Positions 47,239-58,923 of a DNA stretch of 64,000 bases are shown here, in pieces. Numbering within the stretch: position 1 is the first letter of the stretch; each line of letters begins with the position of its first letter. Both the position numbers and the translations under genes were made by a program. Origin of the DNA: Moniliophthora roreri (taxonomy: Eukaryota; Basidiomycota; Agaricomycetes; Agaricales; Marasmiaceae); contig LATX02000078.1 of the NCBI GenBank assembly GCA_001466705.2, forward strand, positions 1 through 64,000, read 5' to 3'. The notes under the pieces were generated by a model. The model did not search any database and was not told the origin of the DNA. It saw only the letters and a list, made by a program, of their open reading frames with translations.

Positions 47239-49851
47239 CTCGGTTGTTAGGGATATCCGATACTGGGTACGACTTGAAGCTCCCGAGACGACATTTATAC
47301 CTCCCCACGCTCAAAAGCCAAGACAAATATCACAAAGGTTTGTGAAGAATACGGCAATAACAATGCCACTGAAGACATGGCCGTATGGCGCGTACCAGAA
47401 TTTACGAGCACTAGAAGAATGGAAATACGAGAGCTACTTACGAGTATGTGGCGCATATCCTGTGCGGATACGCTCCTACAAGCTGTCTAGATCCACAATG
47501 CATCCGATGATTGTGCAGAGACAAGCCATACTACTCTGCATAGCAAGAATCCATGACAGCGCATCAGAATTTGGTGAAAGAAACGACGGGAATTCCGCTG
47601 GAATTGCCAAGCAATAGTATCTGACTTGAGGACTCGGCCTGATGGGTGTTGTTACCACATATATAGTATAATAGTGTCGGGTGTGGAAAACCATCGACTG
47701 ACACCTATCTCGATCATCAAGCCCATTCAATATAGTAACAAGCTGATAACTCACTCTTAAGGTATAGAGGGTCAGATGCGAATGAAAAATCCACCAAGCC
47801 AACGGTCTGGTACACGTTTCACCAGTGCCATGACATCAAAACGGACCAGTTCATCTGTTCATCTTGGGGAGATCGGTATTTTACCTGGACCCCCGCAGGG
47901 AACTGTCACTGTCGACAGCTGTCAGGACATAACGACCACGAAAAACATACGGATTACGACTCTACCTACTCTTGATCTCGGTTAACACGGTCAGTAGTTT
48001 CCCCGATAGGTTATTCTTGCTAAACGATAGAACCCGAATTTTGAAGCGATTAGTCGGGTTGCGGAGCTGAGCGACACAGAGCCTTCGGGCTGGATGGAGT
48101 AAATTGCAAGGGGGCTCTGTGAAATGGAATAAGGTTAGTGCCAACCTTGGATAAGCGCTTGTACGCGTAGTATTCAGGGTAGATTCGACAGAATACGCTC
48201 AGCCCGGGGATCCTTCAAGAGCCTCTGGATGCTTTCCGGCCCCGTTACGCTCACGCCCTGTTAAATTAGTTCGACGGTTGTGGATTTAACGGGCGAGTGT
48301 GACACAATCTGTGGTACAACGCACACTAGTGCGACCCTAGCTAATATGACAGCGTACTTGGTACTTACTGCGTCACGAATCGTTCCGCTGTACCCAGGAT
48401 GACCGGCCGGTCCGTATTCCGCCATGGTTCAAGGACGAGTGCAACGAGGATTCCACGAGGACTAAATGAATTTGGTATGTCGTATCACAAAAGATGTTGA
48501 GCGAATTGGGCGAGCCGGAATGTTCGTCGAGCTCGTCGCGCTTGGATCGGAAATCGAAGGTCTTCAAGCTGTAAAAACACGGTGATCGGCGGAATGTTAC
48601 GAGCTGGCCAACCTTCCTGGTGGACCAAATGCGTAAACCTGTGTTCCGAGTGTACTGAGTATGGTAGAAAGAGAAAAGTGTCACCGAGAACACAGTGCCT
48701 TGATGACATTATCATCCGCACTCATCTCCTCCAACAGCAAATTCTCCTGCTATTCCTTCAACTATTATATAATCCTCTTCTCATCCGTAAAGCATACACT
48801 CTCTGCAAATTCTCTACATCCACCTACTCTGCTTTCTGTTTCCTTGCTACGATTGGGGCACACGAAGTGAGGTTGAGGATGTATCGTAAGATTGCTTCAT
48901 AGTCACGGATGTTAGGAGCGTGGCTGGCTTCGGCATCTGTATCACATCTCCCGCGTCTGCGTGTCAGTATCATTAGTAAAGAGAAAGAAGTTTGGGTTTA
49001 TTAGCACGCACATCTGAACCCATAGCATCATAATTCCCCGACCTACGATTCAGGTTTGTAACCTTTTCGGAAGTCTCATCGATGGGTACAATATTGCCTG
49101 CTAAAAGTTCTTTCTTTGGAGAATGTGTAGATCAATTTGGTGCCGAGGTCGTAGGTGGTGGATTTGATGACGAGTTTGCCTATTTTTGTGGCCTGCGCGC
49201 AAAAGATGAATCAAACGAGCCGTAAATGTGGAAGAGAGTCTGTCAATCTATATCCTGACGACTTCTCCTTTGATGATATCGATACTCCACCGGAAAGCTC
49301 GAGTGAGCGCTTCTGTTTAAGAGAGAGAAGACTTGGCTTGCTGCGATCATGGTGAAGGGTCGTTTCTTAGAGTTTGTGCCATGCCTGCCAGAGAAGCCCA
49401 GTCAATATCGTCAGTAGAGAGGAAACGTGCAGTTCATCAGTTTATTACCTCTCGAAGGCGGACCAGCGAACAGCATGGCTCCTCCCTTGTTGCACCGTTT
49501 TGAGAATCATGCGTGCTTTTGCCTGTCCGACCATTCCCTGTGGGTTTGCGTGTGGTTCCAGGTTGTGATCGAGGCCAGGTCCTTGGATACGCCTGCAAAG
49601 TGCTGAAAGTAATCTGCGGTGGTCCGTACGCATTATTGGGTACCCATTCGTTCGATACGTTCCAGTCGTTATTTGAGTCGTCATGGTTCAAAGCAAAATG
49701 AAGTAGACAATCAATACTGTATCTGACGCGCGCAGTCTTTTGCTCCCAATTTGCATGTTCTCAGCCCTCCGCCCTCAAACCCGACTTCGTCCTCGTCCCG
49801 TGTATAGCTCGACTACACATCAGCCTCCGATAGCACACTGAAGCGCTATCC
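47239..49851. other. Intergenic, no supported gene
   Basis: Open frames of 60-130 codons occur (for example 47222-47617, 48373-48693 on the minus strand, 49155-49355), but none shows a domain, splice pattern or composition that I can defend. No LTR or inverted repeat was seen. Confidence 0.4.
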
Positions 49852-51577
49852 ATGTTTTAAGGTGCTCAAAATTTCCACATTTCTGGCGGGCAGTTCGTCG
49901 CCGCAGGTCGCGATGTTAATCACATCTATGATCGTGCGTTGATCACTTTTCGTGTTTTGGACTTTATAACAAGTGAATACTTGGAGCGTCCGTTGGGAGT
50001 ATTGCATCAAGACTATCCTGGACTTGTGGTGACGCTGACCTCCTTCACAGTTCTTCAGGTTCTATGGCAGGCCATCAAAGACGTTGACGCAAGCCATAAT
50101 TCTGTATGTAATGCGCTTTCCACCTCCACGTCATTCAGATACTCTGCAGGAGGTTCTAGGCGCCCTTCACGAGTGGATCCATAGCTCTTTACCGGGAGAA
50201 CCCATAATGTGGCTTTACGGTCCTGCAGGCACCGGTAAATCAGCGATTGCCCAAACCGTGTCGGAGGCGGGTGAGAAGAAGGGATATCTAGTTTCCAGTT
50301 TCTTCTTTTCCAGAGGAGATTCGAGGCGAGGCATTGCCAAAACCTTTTGTGTCTGTGCATTGCCTACGGGCTTGCAACGAGGATACCCGGGCTTCGGGAG
50401 CCAATTGTACAGATAATCAAGGAGAACCCGCTATCTTAGAGGTTACGCTCGAGGAGCAGCCCCAGAAAGTCACTGTGGACCTTGCGAGAGCCTGGGGCGA
50501 TTACACATCCATCCGTGGCCCATTGTCATTGATGGTCTGGACGAGTGCAAAGGAAGTCGGGAGCAGCAATACATCCTCTCCCTTCTGGAAACTGTCCTTC
50601 TTCTGAAGCAAACCCGTCTGCGCTTCCTCACATGCAGCAGACCAGAGCCGCACGTCCAGGAAGCGTTTGACGTCGATAGCTTTCGTTCATATCTACGTCG
50701 CGTCGTCCTAGATGAAACATTCAAACCAAGCCGCGATATCACAACTTTCCTGAATAGCGAATTTGAACGGATCTGCACAAATGCTTGTTATCGACATATT
50801 CCATTTCCAAATCCATGGCCCGCTTCCGTCGATAAGCTCGTAAAAAAGGCGTCTGGGCAGTCCATCTATACTGCTACGGTGATAAAATTTGTCGACAACG
50901 AATATCCGAATCCGTGCAAGCAATTGACGCAGGTCCTTCACTCTCCTGCCCGTCTTGGTTCACCCTGGCGTGGCTTGGACGTGCTTTACTACTAAATTTC
51001 TCTCGTCTAACCCCCAAAGGCAAAAGGTCTGAGATATTATTTGGGTGTTTGTGCTCTAGGGTCCGGCAAGGTCATGCGTCGCCGCACACACCAGACTACA
51101 TTGAAGCATTTCTGATGCTACTTGAAGGAGATGTTGTCTCAACGTTACTCGATTCTCAAGATTGAAGGCCCCAAAGATGTTATTCAGATACTTCATGCAT
51201 CGTTCGAGGATTTCCTCTGCGACGGTACACGACCTGGTTACTTTTTTGTGGGAAACTATGAAGAGCAATATACTTTCCGTACATCTAGGACCGTACGTGT
51301 CCTAGAGCACTACTCTTCCAGAGACGATGAGTCACGGGTGCAGTACGTCTTCACTAGTTTGAAATGGGGATTAATGTTTGATATTCATAGATGGTGCGTT
51401 TTTAAGGAAGCATAGGAAATCCGGGGACGCTGCTGGCCGGAAAGTGACCTCAACGGCGAAACTTTGCATGCGCTTTGAAACTTACCTCTCAGCATCAAGT
51501 TTGGTACAGAAGTTTGGAAACTTGTACTTTGTTGTGTATCAGCAGAGGACTTTTGGCCCAGTATCAGGAGAATAAAA
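49852..51577 (+). pseudogene. NACHT-type STAND NTPase pseudogene
   Basis: The N-terminal signature AQNFHISGGQFVAAGRDVNH follows an ATG with TAA as third codon (49858-49860), where the family usually has Gln. A NACHT domain follows, with the Walker A motif GPAGTGKSAIAQ (about 50220-50255), SFFFSRGD, a Walker-B-like IDGLDEC read in a shifted frame, TCSRPEPHVQEAF, and downstream VIQILHASFEDFLC. Frames change near 50340, 50460 and 50990. Such proteins are linked to fungal innate-immunity or heterokaryon-recognition repertoires; this copy looks inactive. Confidence 0.75.
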
Positions 51578-52535
51578 GCATTTCTTTACCAAATTCGACT
51601 CCTCCTAGAGCGATTACAGGTGTGCTCGCCATAGGTACCGTTTAATTATAGTCATTTACATTCCCAACAGACGGATCCTGCTTCATACAGTGGCATATTT
51701 CAATGCTTCTCTGATTACAGAAGAGGCTTTACTTCTCATCAAGGAGGTGCAGGCGATTAAATGTGATTACCTTTGATCACGGTGCAATTATGCGATATAC
51801 ACAGTCATGCATTTGATAGTGAGATTCGTCCGGTAGCAGAATGTGGTGGGGAATATCTAGCTCCTCTGTATCCAACACCTATGCTAGCCGCCGCAGCTGT
51901 CGTCCGTTTTGCGCGCCACAACCATCTTCACCTCCATCCCCCAATGCACTGGTAATAATCTTCCCCAGCACGACCAAACTCACTGTGATGACCTCCGTTT
52001 TTTTAATGGTTGATCCTCAGGTGTTGCCTCTTTCTTCCGAAACACTCGGAGATAGACTGGTACGCTCGCTAGGCGACAACACTTACATATGAGTGGTCAA
52101 GAACATGCGTTGGCTCACGCTACCGTCACATCACACCCCATTTTCACCACTTCTGAAGTTTTCATTTGTAGAGTACTCAGATTGGGTAATTTTCTGGAGG
52201 CAGGGCGGGTGCTGCTTGCATTTGGGTCGTGAGACGCCCTTCCTTCAGAGTCGATGTGTCTCCTAGTCATCTCGGGAAGTTGCTGTTAAGGGAGTCATTG
52301 ACTTGTGTAAGGTTGTATAACGTTGCGCTCGGCTGGCTTTCATCCCATGAAGACACTACTTGATACATATTTGATAAGTGCTACTACCCAATGCCCGCCC
52401 ATACTCTAAGATCTAAGGTGATGAGTAACATAAATTACAGCACTTCTAAGTGGTTTCTCGCTTCTAATCGAATGTAGAATAGTTGTCGTGTCGTGTCGTG
52501 TCGTGGTGGTGAAATACAAGTTGTGTCAAATTTGT
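51578..52535. other. Intergenic; pentanucleotide run at the MFS 3' side
   Basis: No gene is recognised. A short tandem of GTCGT units lies at about 52485-52505, just beyond the stop codon of the transporter gene, probably in its 3' UTR. Confidence 0.45.
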
Positions 52536-54738
52536 TCAATTCGACTCGGCATATTTTGATCTCGCACGTAGCTTGCCACCGAATCGAATCAACAACTGTC
52601 CAAACCGAACGAGTCAGCACTGCACCGCGTCGAGTAAAAGGAAGAAAACTCACATAAAAGACGACTATCAACAAGATACTAATACCTGCCAACAGCGACG
52701 ATCCTGGACCCAAACCCAAATTTTTGAAGAACGGAGCGCCGAAGAGAGGGAACACGCTGGCCATAGTCGACCGGAATAGATCATTACCAGCTAAAATGCT
52801 CCCTGTGTACTTCTTGTACGAGTTCGAGAGGTATATCAAGATGGACTGGAACGTAAGGAAGATCCCGGGGAGGTAGAGGGCCGCTGCTATTACAGGTACG
52901 ATCCTGGATTAATTGCAGAGCGTTAGAACTTGACTTGGCTCGAAGCTGGCTAATGGAACGTACCAATGCACTGAAGCCCTCGAGGCCCAACCAAAGATAA
53001 GCAAGGATACCGGGATAAAGATACTGGCGATTAAACCGATGTACAAGCGGATCTCTGGTGGAAGATCGGGGTTCTTATCAAGGCGGGGGTGGAGGTAGTA
53101 TTTCACTATTGGTAAGAAACATATAAGAATAAATTTGGGATAGGAAGAACAAATAACTATACGCACGATACAAGCAGTAAGCAGTGTACTGTATAAATAA
53201 AAAAAGAAGAAAGTCAATAATGAGCCAAGAAACGATGAAGATATGTACTCACAGTAGCAGAACCTGAAACGACAAAACCAAGGAATGGTAGACTACCCAC
53301 ACCAAGATTCATATGATAAATCTCGTTGAAAACGAGAGGGAACGCCTCGAACCACAGGTAAAACACCGAATCTATAAGCGTACCGTGTCAGAGCAATCAA
53401 TGTGGAAGGAAGGGCTGCAAGACTCACAAACAAGACCCAAATACATGTTCAAGAACAACACCGCTGGCTCCATACTCAACACAAATGGTCGAACCAACGA
53501 CTCGTACGCGATTTCGCGTTTGGACATGGCTGCCTGATCGATCTCACTCTGGCTTCGAAGCTGAGTGTTACCGGTGAGTTTTCGTAGACGCCGAGCGCGT
53601 TTGAGTAGGATGGTGGCTTCATATGTCTCCGGGAGAAGGAAGGAAAGGAAGAGGATCGCAAATGCGGAGATCCACATTAGTTCGTAGATGGGCCAGCGCC
53701 AATCTTTGGCTTGGGCTGCAAATCCTCCAATAACCGGTCCAAGAATAGGTCCAGCAACAGCTCCGAGTGACCAGATACCAATCATATACGACAGTCTATG
53801 TCCCTCGAATATATCTGCCATTGACGCACCTCCTGTAGCCAAAGCCGGACTGCCGACGAATCCAGTTAAAAACCTGAAGGCCAGTACAGTAGACATGTTG
53901 GTGGCTTTGGCAATGGGGATGTTGAATAACAGGAATAGAATGAGGCCGAAGATGTACACTGGGTTCCTGCCGAGGGAAGGTAGCTCTTGTAGAGGAGTGA
54001 GGAACATCGGTCCAATTCCGTACGCCAAAACATACAGAGTAAGACCGAGGGATCCGATGACCTGAGGTATACCGAATTCGGACATGAGTCCTGGTATAGA
54101 GGATGTGTAGATGGCTGAGCCAATGTACACGGAGAAGGTAAGTAGCGCTATACTGAACGCGACAAAGCCTCTCTTGAAAGGTGACCAGTTTCTATATCGA
54201 CGCGTCAGAATACAAAACACTTGCATCAAAGAGATTAGGCTTACCTTGGATTGTCTGGATCCTCCGGTCCATCCCAGTCAACCAAGAATGGATCGACCAC
54301 TGGCTCCATTTCAACTTCCTTGACGCTTCTCACTTCAACCCGCAAATCTCCTTTCTCCGCGTCCCGGTTGGCAGCCGGTTTGGGTTTGGTCTCACCGTCG
54401 TGCTTCACTTCCCGTAACCGCCTATCAGCCTCCTCCACGTCGACGGTTTCCTGCTCTACTCGCTCTATTTGTTCTTTATCGCCAGGTAAAATCGGTATCG
54501 GAGTTGCGCATCGCGTCGCAGATGTGGATGGGTAAGTCGAAGAAGGGTATGAGGGTGAAATTTTTTTCTGCTCTTCGGCGACTTTTATAGTTGCCGTGGA
54601 CACCCGTGAAAGTGTATGAGATAGGTATCGCTGAGGAATTTGGTATCCCGGCCGTTGATCTGCGTATGGAAGCAAACGACCGCCAGAAAGGTAGTTGATT
54701 TGTTGACCAATGATGGAGTCACGGATGAGGTCCTTCAT
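52536..54738 (-). CDS. MFS drug/polyamine-type transporter (DHA1), 616 aa
   Basis: Seven exons keep frame: 54245-54738, 53428-54191, 53253-53371, 53167-53188 (22 nt), 52964-53105, 52654-52903 and 52536-52595. The first about 165 residues are a charged cytosolic tail ending DWDGPEDPDNPRNWSPFKR, typical of fungal DHA1 transporters. Then come SIPGLMSEFGIPQVIGSLGL, the motif LGRNPVYIFG, RFLTGFVGSPALATGGASMA and GPILGPVIGGF. The second half has SLLIFGWASRASVHWIVP and ends RARSKYAESN. It probably exports small molecules at the plasma membrane. It could serve the nearby peptide-type genes, but that is only proximity. The nearest hydrolase gene lies about 2.8 kb away. Confidence 0.85.
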
Positions 54739-56907
54739 GTCGATTGTTTGCTAGGCTTGAAAGGGTATGAGAGGAGATGACTCTGAGATAGCTGCCGCAT
54801 CCAGCTCCTTTATATCCGGATGCTCAGGATGTGGGTCAACTGGAGTCCACTAAGCAGATTGTCAATGTGAAGCGATTCGTCAGCGATCAGTTTGTCAGAC
54901 CGTGCTGACGAATGAGATGAATTTCCATATTGGGAATCAATGTTCCTTAATGGAGCGCAACGGTCCCGAGGACCCTGGGAAGACCCTGGTCGCTCAGCGC
55001 TGAGCTTCGGTAGGCACCCGAGTGATTCATCTTCCTCACTAAAGCCGCGACTTCCATGTGGGCTGTAATCCGCTGAGAAAGACTCAGTAAGCAATTCGGA
55101 ACGTGCTGCTGACACGATCTGAGCAACGGGAACTCGCACCGGGGAGTGGGCAGAGGGCGACTATTGGTAGACACATGTATACTCGTTTTTCATCCCTTGA
55201 GAGGTATGTGGACTCGGAGACCAACTACACCACCAAAGTGACCAGATGTCGGTTTGACCCAGAACGAGAGGTTGAGGGACATCGTGCTGGGACCTCGGAG
55301 GACCTCGATTTGAGCTCGTCAGAGGTCTGGAACTCTGGGCACGAGAAGTCGCATGGCATGACTGCAAAACCGAGCGCGCCTCAGAATATAAGCGGCGGCC
55401 CCAGCCAATAGCCTCCAACGGCACGTAAAGCCTTCCGCTTCAACAGTTTTGTACCCTCCCTTACCGATATTTGCCAGTGTTTGATTTTTTGACGTGGCAT
55501 AAAAGACGATTGACTTTAAGACACTCTTGCTTCTAGCCCCACGTTCTCCCTCTCTGACTTTTGAACTTCAGCAATTTTTTCCTCTAAGTTCCTGGATTCT
55601 GTTCATGGTAAGTCAATACATCCCATCTCATCTCATTGTCACTAACTTACATGAGCAGATCTCTGCCGCAACTTCAAGCTAGAAGTGTTGCAAAGCAAAT
55701 AAGTCTTGAACTGTTCACTCACAAAGGGCAACTTACTGACATAGTATTGCTGTAGGTAATTGTCGTTATATATACAGAGTCTCTAAATTCGAGGGGACTT
55801 ATGGTAGCTTAGGCCCACCATGTTGTACTCTGTAGTCTAGATTCATTAATGATATATGTGTTTGCTGCACCTAGAAATTGGAATGATTCAAAAGCAAAAG
55901 GATCGGCGGCACGGAACAGGAACCGTAAAAAGGTGAGCCGTAATGCAAGCCGTGATGGCGTTGCTACCCGCGCGGAATCCTGATCGAACCCGGGGTCTCG
56001 TAGGAGGTCAACGAATCGATTTTTCGACATCTTCTGAGGTCAAGCATTGGCGAGCGGGGGAGATCGCACAACATCAGCCCTATGACCTCGTGAGGAGGTC
56101 AGGACACATTGGCGGTGTAAGTTGTGGTTGAGGGTCGAGGTTGAGATGGTCACGAGGTAGTCATCGTTCGAAGGGTGCTCGATAGTCTCCTGTAAGCCGA
56201 CTCAATCGGCTCATACCTCGCTTGATTAGAGGAGCTCGATGATCCCACGTCTCATTCCTACTCGTCTCGGCTTCAGCATTCAGGCCGTCAAAAGGCACTT
56301 TTGCTCAAGAACCCAGGATATTCTACCGGCTTGTCACTCTATTGGAAATCGGAAGACTTCCGAAGCGAATGCGGAATCGAGCCGTTGCACCCGCACCATA
56401 TGCGTGGTGAACAGCTGCATAGAGCGCTTGCAGGTCCGAAGACACGCCGAGACCCTATTCAAACTGCAAGGAGCACTACCGAACGAGACTAAACCACACG
56501 TCCACTACCCTATTGAAGTTTGTTAGGATTGGACCTCAGCAAGGGTGCTGTTCTGCAACTCGCTTCCACTATGACCATCAGGACCAGATAGCCTTTACTG
56601 CAGAGATCACATGGTTTGTTTGAATGGTGATGTGGAGCATCGTCTATGCCAACACATCTCCCAACGTATTTGTAGCATACCATCATATGTACTCGTTCTC
56701 TAGGGCTCTACATGAAGCCACAAAAAGTGCCAGAACTGTCTGCATGTATCCCGCCATTTTGACGAAGAACTAATGGCTTCTGAAGAAACCAGTGGAATAT
56801 GAGCGGCTGAATACAATTCTCTGCCTTCAGCGCTACGTTGGAAACGGTACGTTCAAGGCTTCCATTTGACTACACATGCACACCATTGAACCTACTGTAG
56901 CGCGTTA
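54739..56907. other. Intergenic with a promoter-like remnant
   Basis: Around 55498-55682 a TATA-like cataaaagacg, a pyrimidine-rich leader, an ATG (55605) and a well-formed 51-nt intron (GTAAGT..CACTAAC..CAG) occur, but the second exon ends after eight codons. This looks like the 5' end of a lost gene. The rest has only short open frames. Confidence 0.4.
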
Positions 56908-56915
56908 CGCGTTAC

Positions 56916-57232
56916 TAGGGCTGCCGATAGCTCGGCTCGGCTCGCTCCCGGACCGCTGATCCGGTTCCGGCTCTGGAGCCATTTGTAGGTGAGCGGCTCC
57001 ACCCTCTCTGCTTTTTCAATGCAAAAAATTACCCACAATATTGTTGTATGCATCTAGAAAGCATTGTTCAGCCTTGAGGTAAAAAAGGAAGCTAAATGGG
57101 ACATCATGGGGACAGTGTACTTGACCCAGGAGCCACTTACCCCTAACAGCTCCGTTAACCACTATGGGGAAGCGGCTCCACACGGGAGCTGAGCCGCTGG
57201 AGCCGGCGAGCGAGCCGAGCCGTTGACCCCTA
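56916..57232. mobile_element. GC-rich fold-back MITE, hAT-like
   Basis: The 317-bp element has inverted ends tagggctgccgatagctcgg / gagccgttgacccc-ta with the shared core CGGCTCGGCTCGCTC. It is bordered by cgcgttac (56908-56915) and tgcgttac (57233-57240), an 8-bp target duplication with one transition. An 8-bp duplication is characteristic of hAT elements. It has no coding capacity. Confidence 0.65.
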
Positions 57233-57553
57233 TGCGTTACAGGTGGATAGGCCACTACGGGCATATCAACTTCTTCCTGAACGTCCTCAAGAGTTGTCGC
57301 CTAGTATTCCTCAAAGCGCGGGATGACCCAAGAAATGTCATTAGCAGAAGACAGAGCAGAAAATGCCTAAGGGGCAATGTGGAAAGAGGAAAGATCAGTA
57401 CGATTTATCCTGGGGTGTTGAATGGACTTGCTGGGAGGCTTAGCACTAAAGTCTAGAGAACTCACAAACGTTAGTTCAGGACCTTCCGAGTCGATGGTAC
57501 TGCAATTGAATAAGAATCGAATATACATCATACGTTGCATACGGTGCCATCCA

Positions 57554-58923
57554 TTATAACTGCAAGAATTGTAATAAAACTCGGAACCAGTTTTTTGGTT
57601 CCTCAAACTCGGCCAGGTGCGTGCTGTTCTGCAACTCGACCCACTTGACCTTTGGAATGTTATCAAACCAGGGCGCAGCTGCCACTGGTTGAATCTCGTC
57701 CATAGGTGCGCTGATAAGGAGCGTAGGCACGTTGATACGATGAATGATGTCAACCACAGTCCAGTTACTCAGTGTCCCCGTAACGCCGAACTCGGATGGA
57801 CCCCACCTAAATTGAAGTTATTCTTCTTGTTAGGTTATTGATATGCACGGCCAGAGAAATGCTTACATGGTACTGTAGACTGTCGGATCTATGTCGACCA
57901 TTCCAAGGCTTATATTCAAGAGCTCTGGGAACGGGACGACCGTGCAAACATGCCTCTGCAGGAAGAGGTTCGCGCCATCCTGGTATTCCTGTGAGTCAGT
58001 AGTCCCGTCTCTCTCATGCTGCTCCATCATCTGCCTGAATCCTGGCGGAAAGGTGTTATCAAGTAATGCATCTACTCCTTGCTTGAAAAGAGCAATCGAA
58101 GCAGGAGCATTCGATATGATCAGCTTCTTCAGTCCTTTGGGAACGCGTGCAGCAGCATAATTTCCCGCCAACATTCCTTGAGGACGGGAGAAAGGACGGG
58201 AGAAGGGGAGGAGCATTGAGCGAACTTGTGGCTCATCAGTGGAAGAAGATCGTACCTCCCCACGAGTGTCCGAGAATGTTAAACTTATTCGCAATGCCAA
58301 GATGAGCGAGAAGTCCGTCAAGCTGATCCATGAACAATTCGGGAGTCCAGAATTCCTTGGGAGCATCCGGGACATGTGAAGACGCGCCGTTACCAATCTG
58401 ATCGTAAAACACGAGAGGGATTCTTTCACTCAACGTCAGTCGCGATAATCAATCACGCTGATGACGTCGATTGACGTACCCGGCCGTCTCGTACAGTTCC
58501 TTGTTTGGACTATAGGTTTATGTTGAATGCGAATGCTATTGAATCTCACAGGAGAGAAACCTACAGAAGACTACACGGGTAGGGTAAGCTCAAGGACACC
58601 AATATTTGATATCAGACACGTACTAGTGATGTGAAAAGCCAGGGCCTCCGTGAAGCACGACAAGAGGCGTTTTTCCCGATTTCAGGTCGCCGACAACCAA
58701 ATACCAAGTTTGATATGTTTTCCCTTGAACTACGAAGTCAACCGTTCCATTTCGTTCGGTTGGCTTCGGATGAGTTGAATTACCTGTTTGTCCGTGTCGA
58801 GCTTGGTTCGGCATTCATGAGTTGGTTAGACTTACCCTCTTCCTGGTTCTGAGCGGGAGTACAAGAGGCAACAGTTACAATAGCTAAGAAGAGTGCAACG
58901 ACGAGGTTGAGCTTGAACTGCAT
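57554..58923 (-). CDS. Hydrolase 4: proline iminopeptidase-like (S33), secreted
   Basis: Seven coding exons keep frame: 58836-58923, 58624-58783, 58565-58570 (6 nt), 58480-58509, 58256-58422, 57867-58176 and 57554-57806, giving 337 residues. Exon 1 encodes the signal peptide [20 protein letters not shown], so the enzyme is secreted. Catalytic motifs are [16 protein letters not shown] (Ser), SAPMDEIQP (Asp) and [10 protein letters not shown] (His). The likely activity is removal of N-terminal proline or another residue from short peptides. It is the closest paralogue of pseudogene hydrolase 3. TATA-like GTATAAAGG lies about 35 bp upstream. Confidence 0.82.

Noticed and set aside
55809..56030. 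Possible tRNA or short gene on the minus strand (GGGTTCGATC string, 73-codon frame)
   Set aside because: The GGTTCGATC-like string has no complementary T-arm and no A box at a proper distance. The open frame has no splice signals or known domain.
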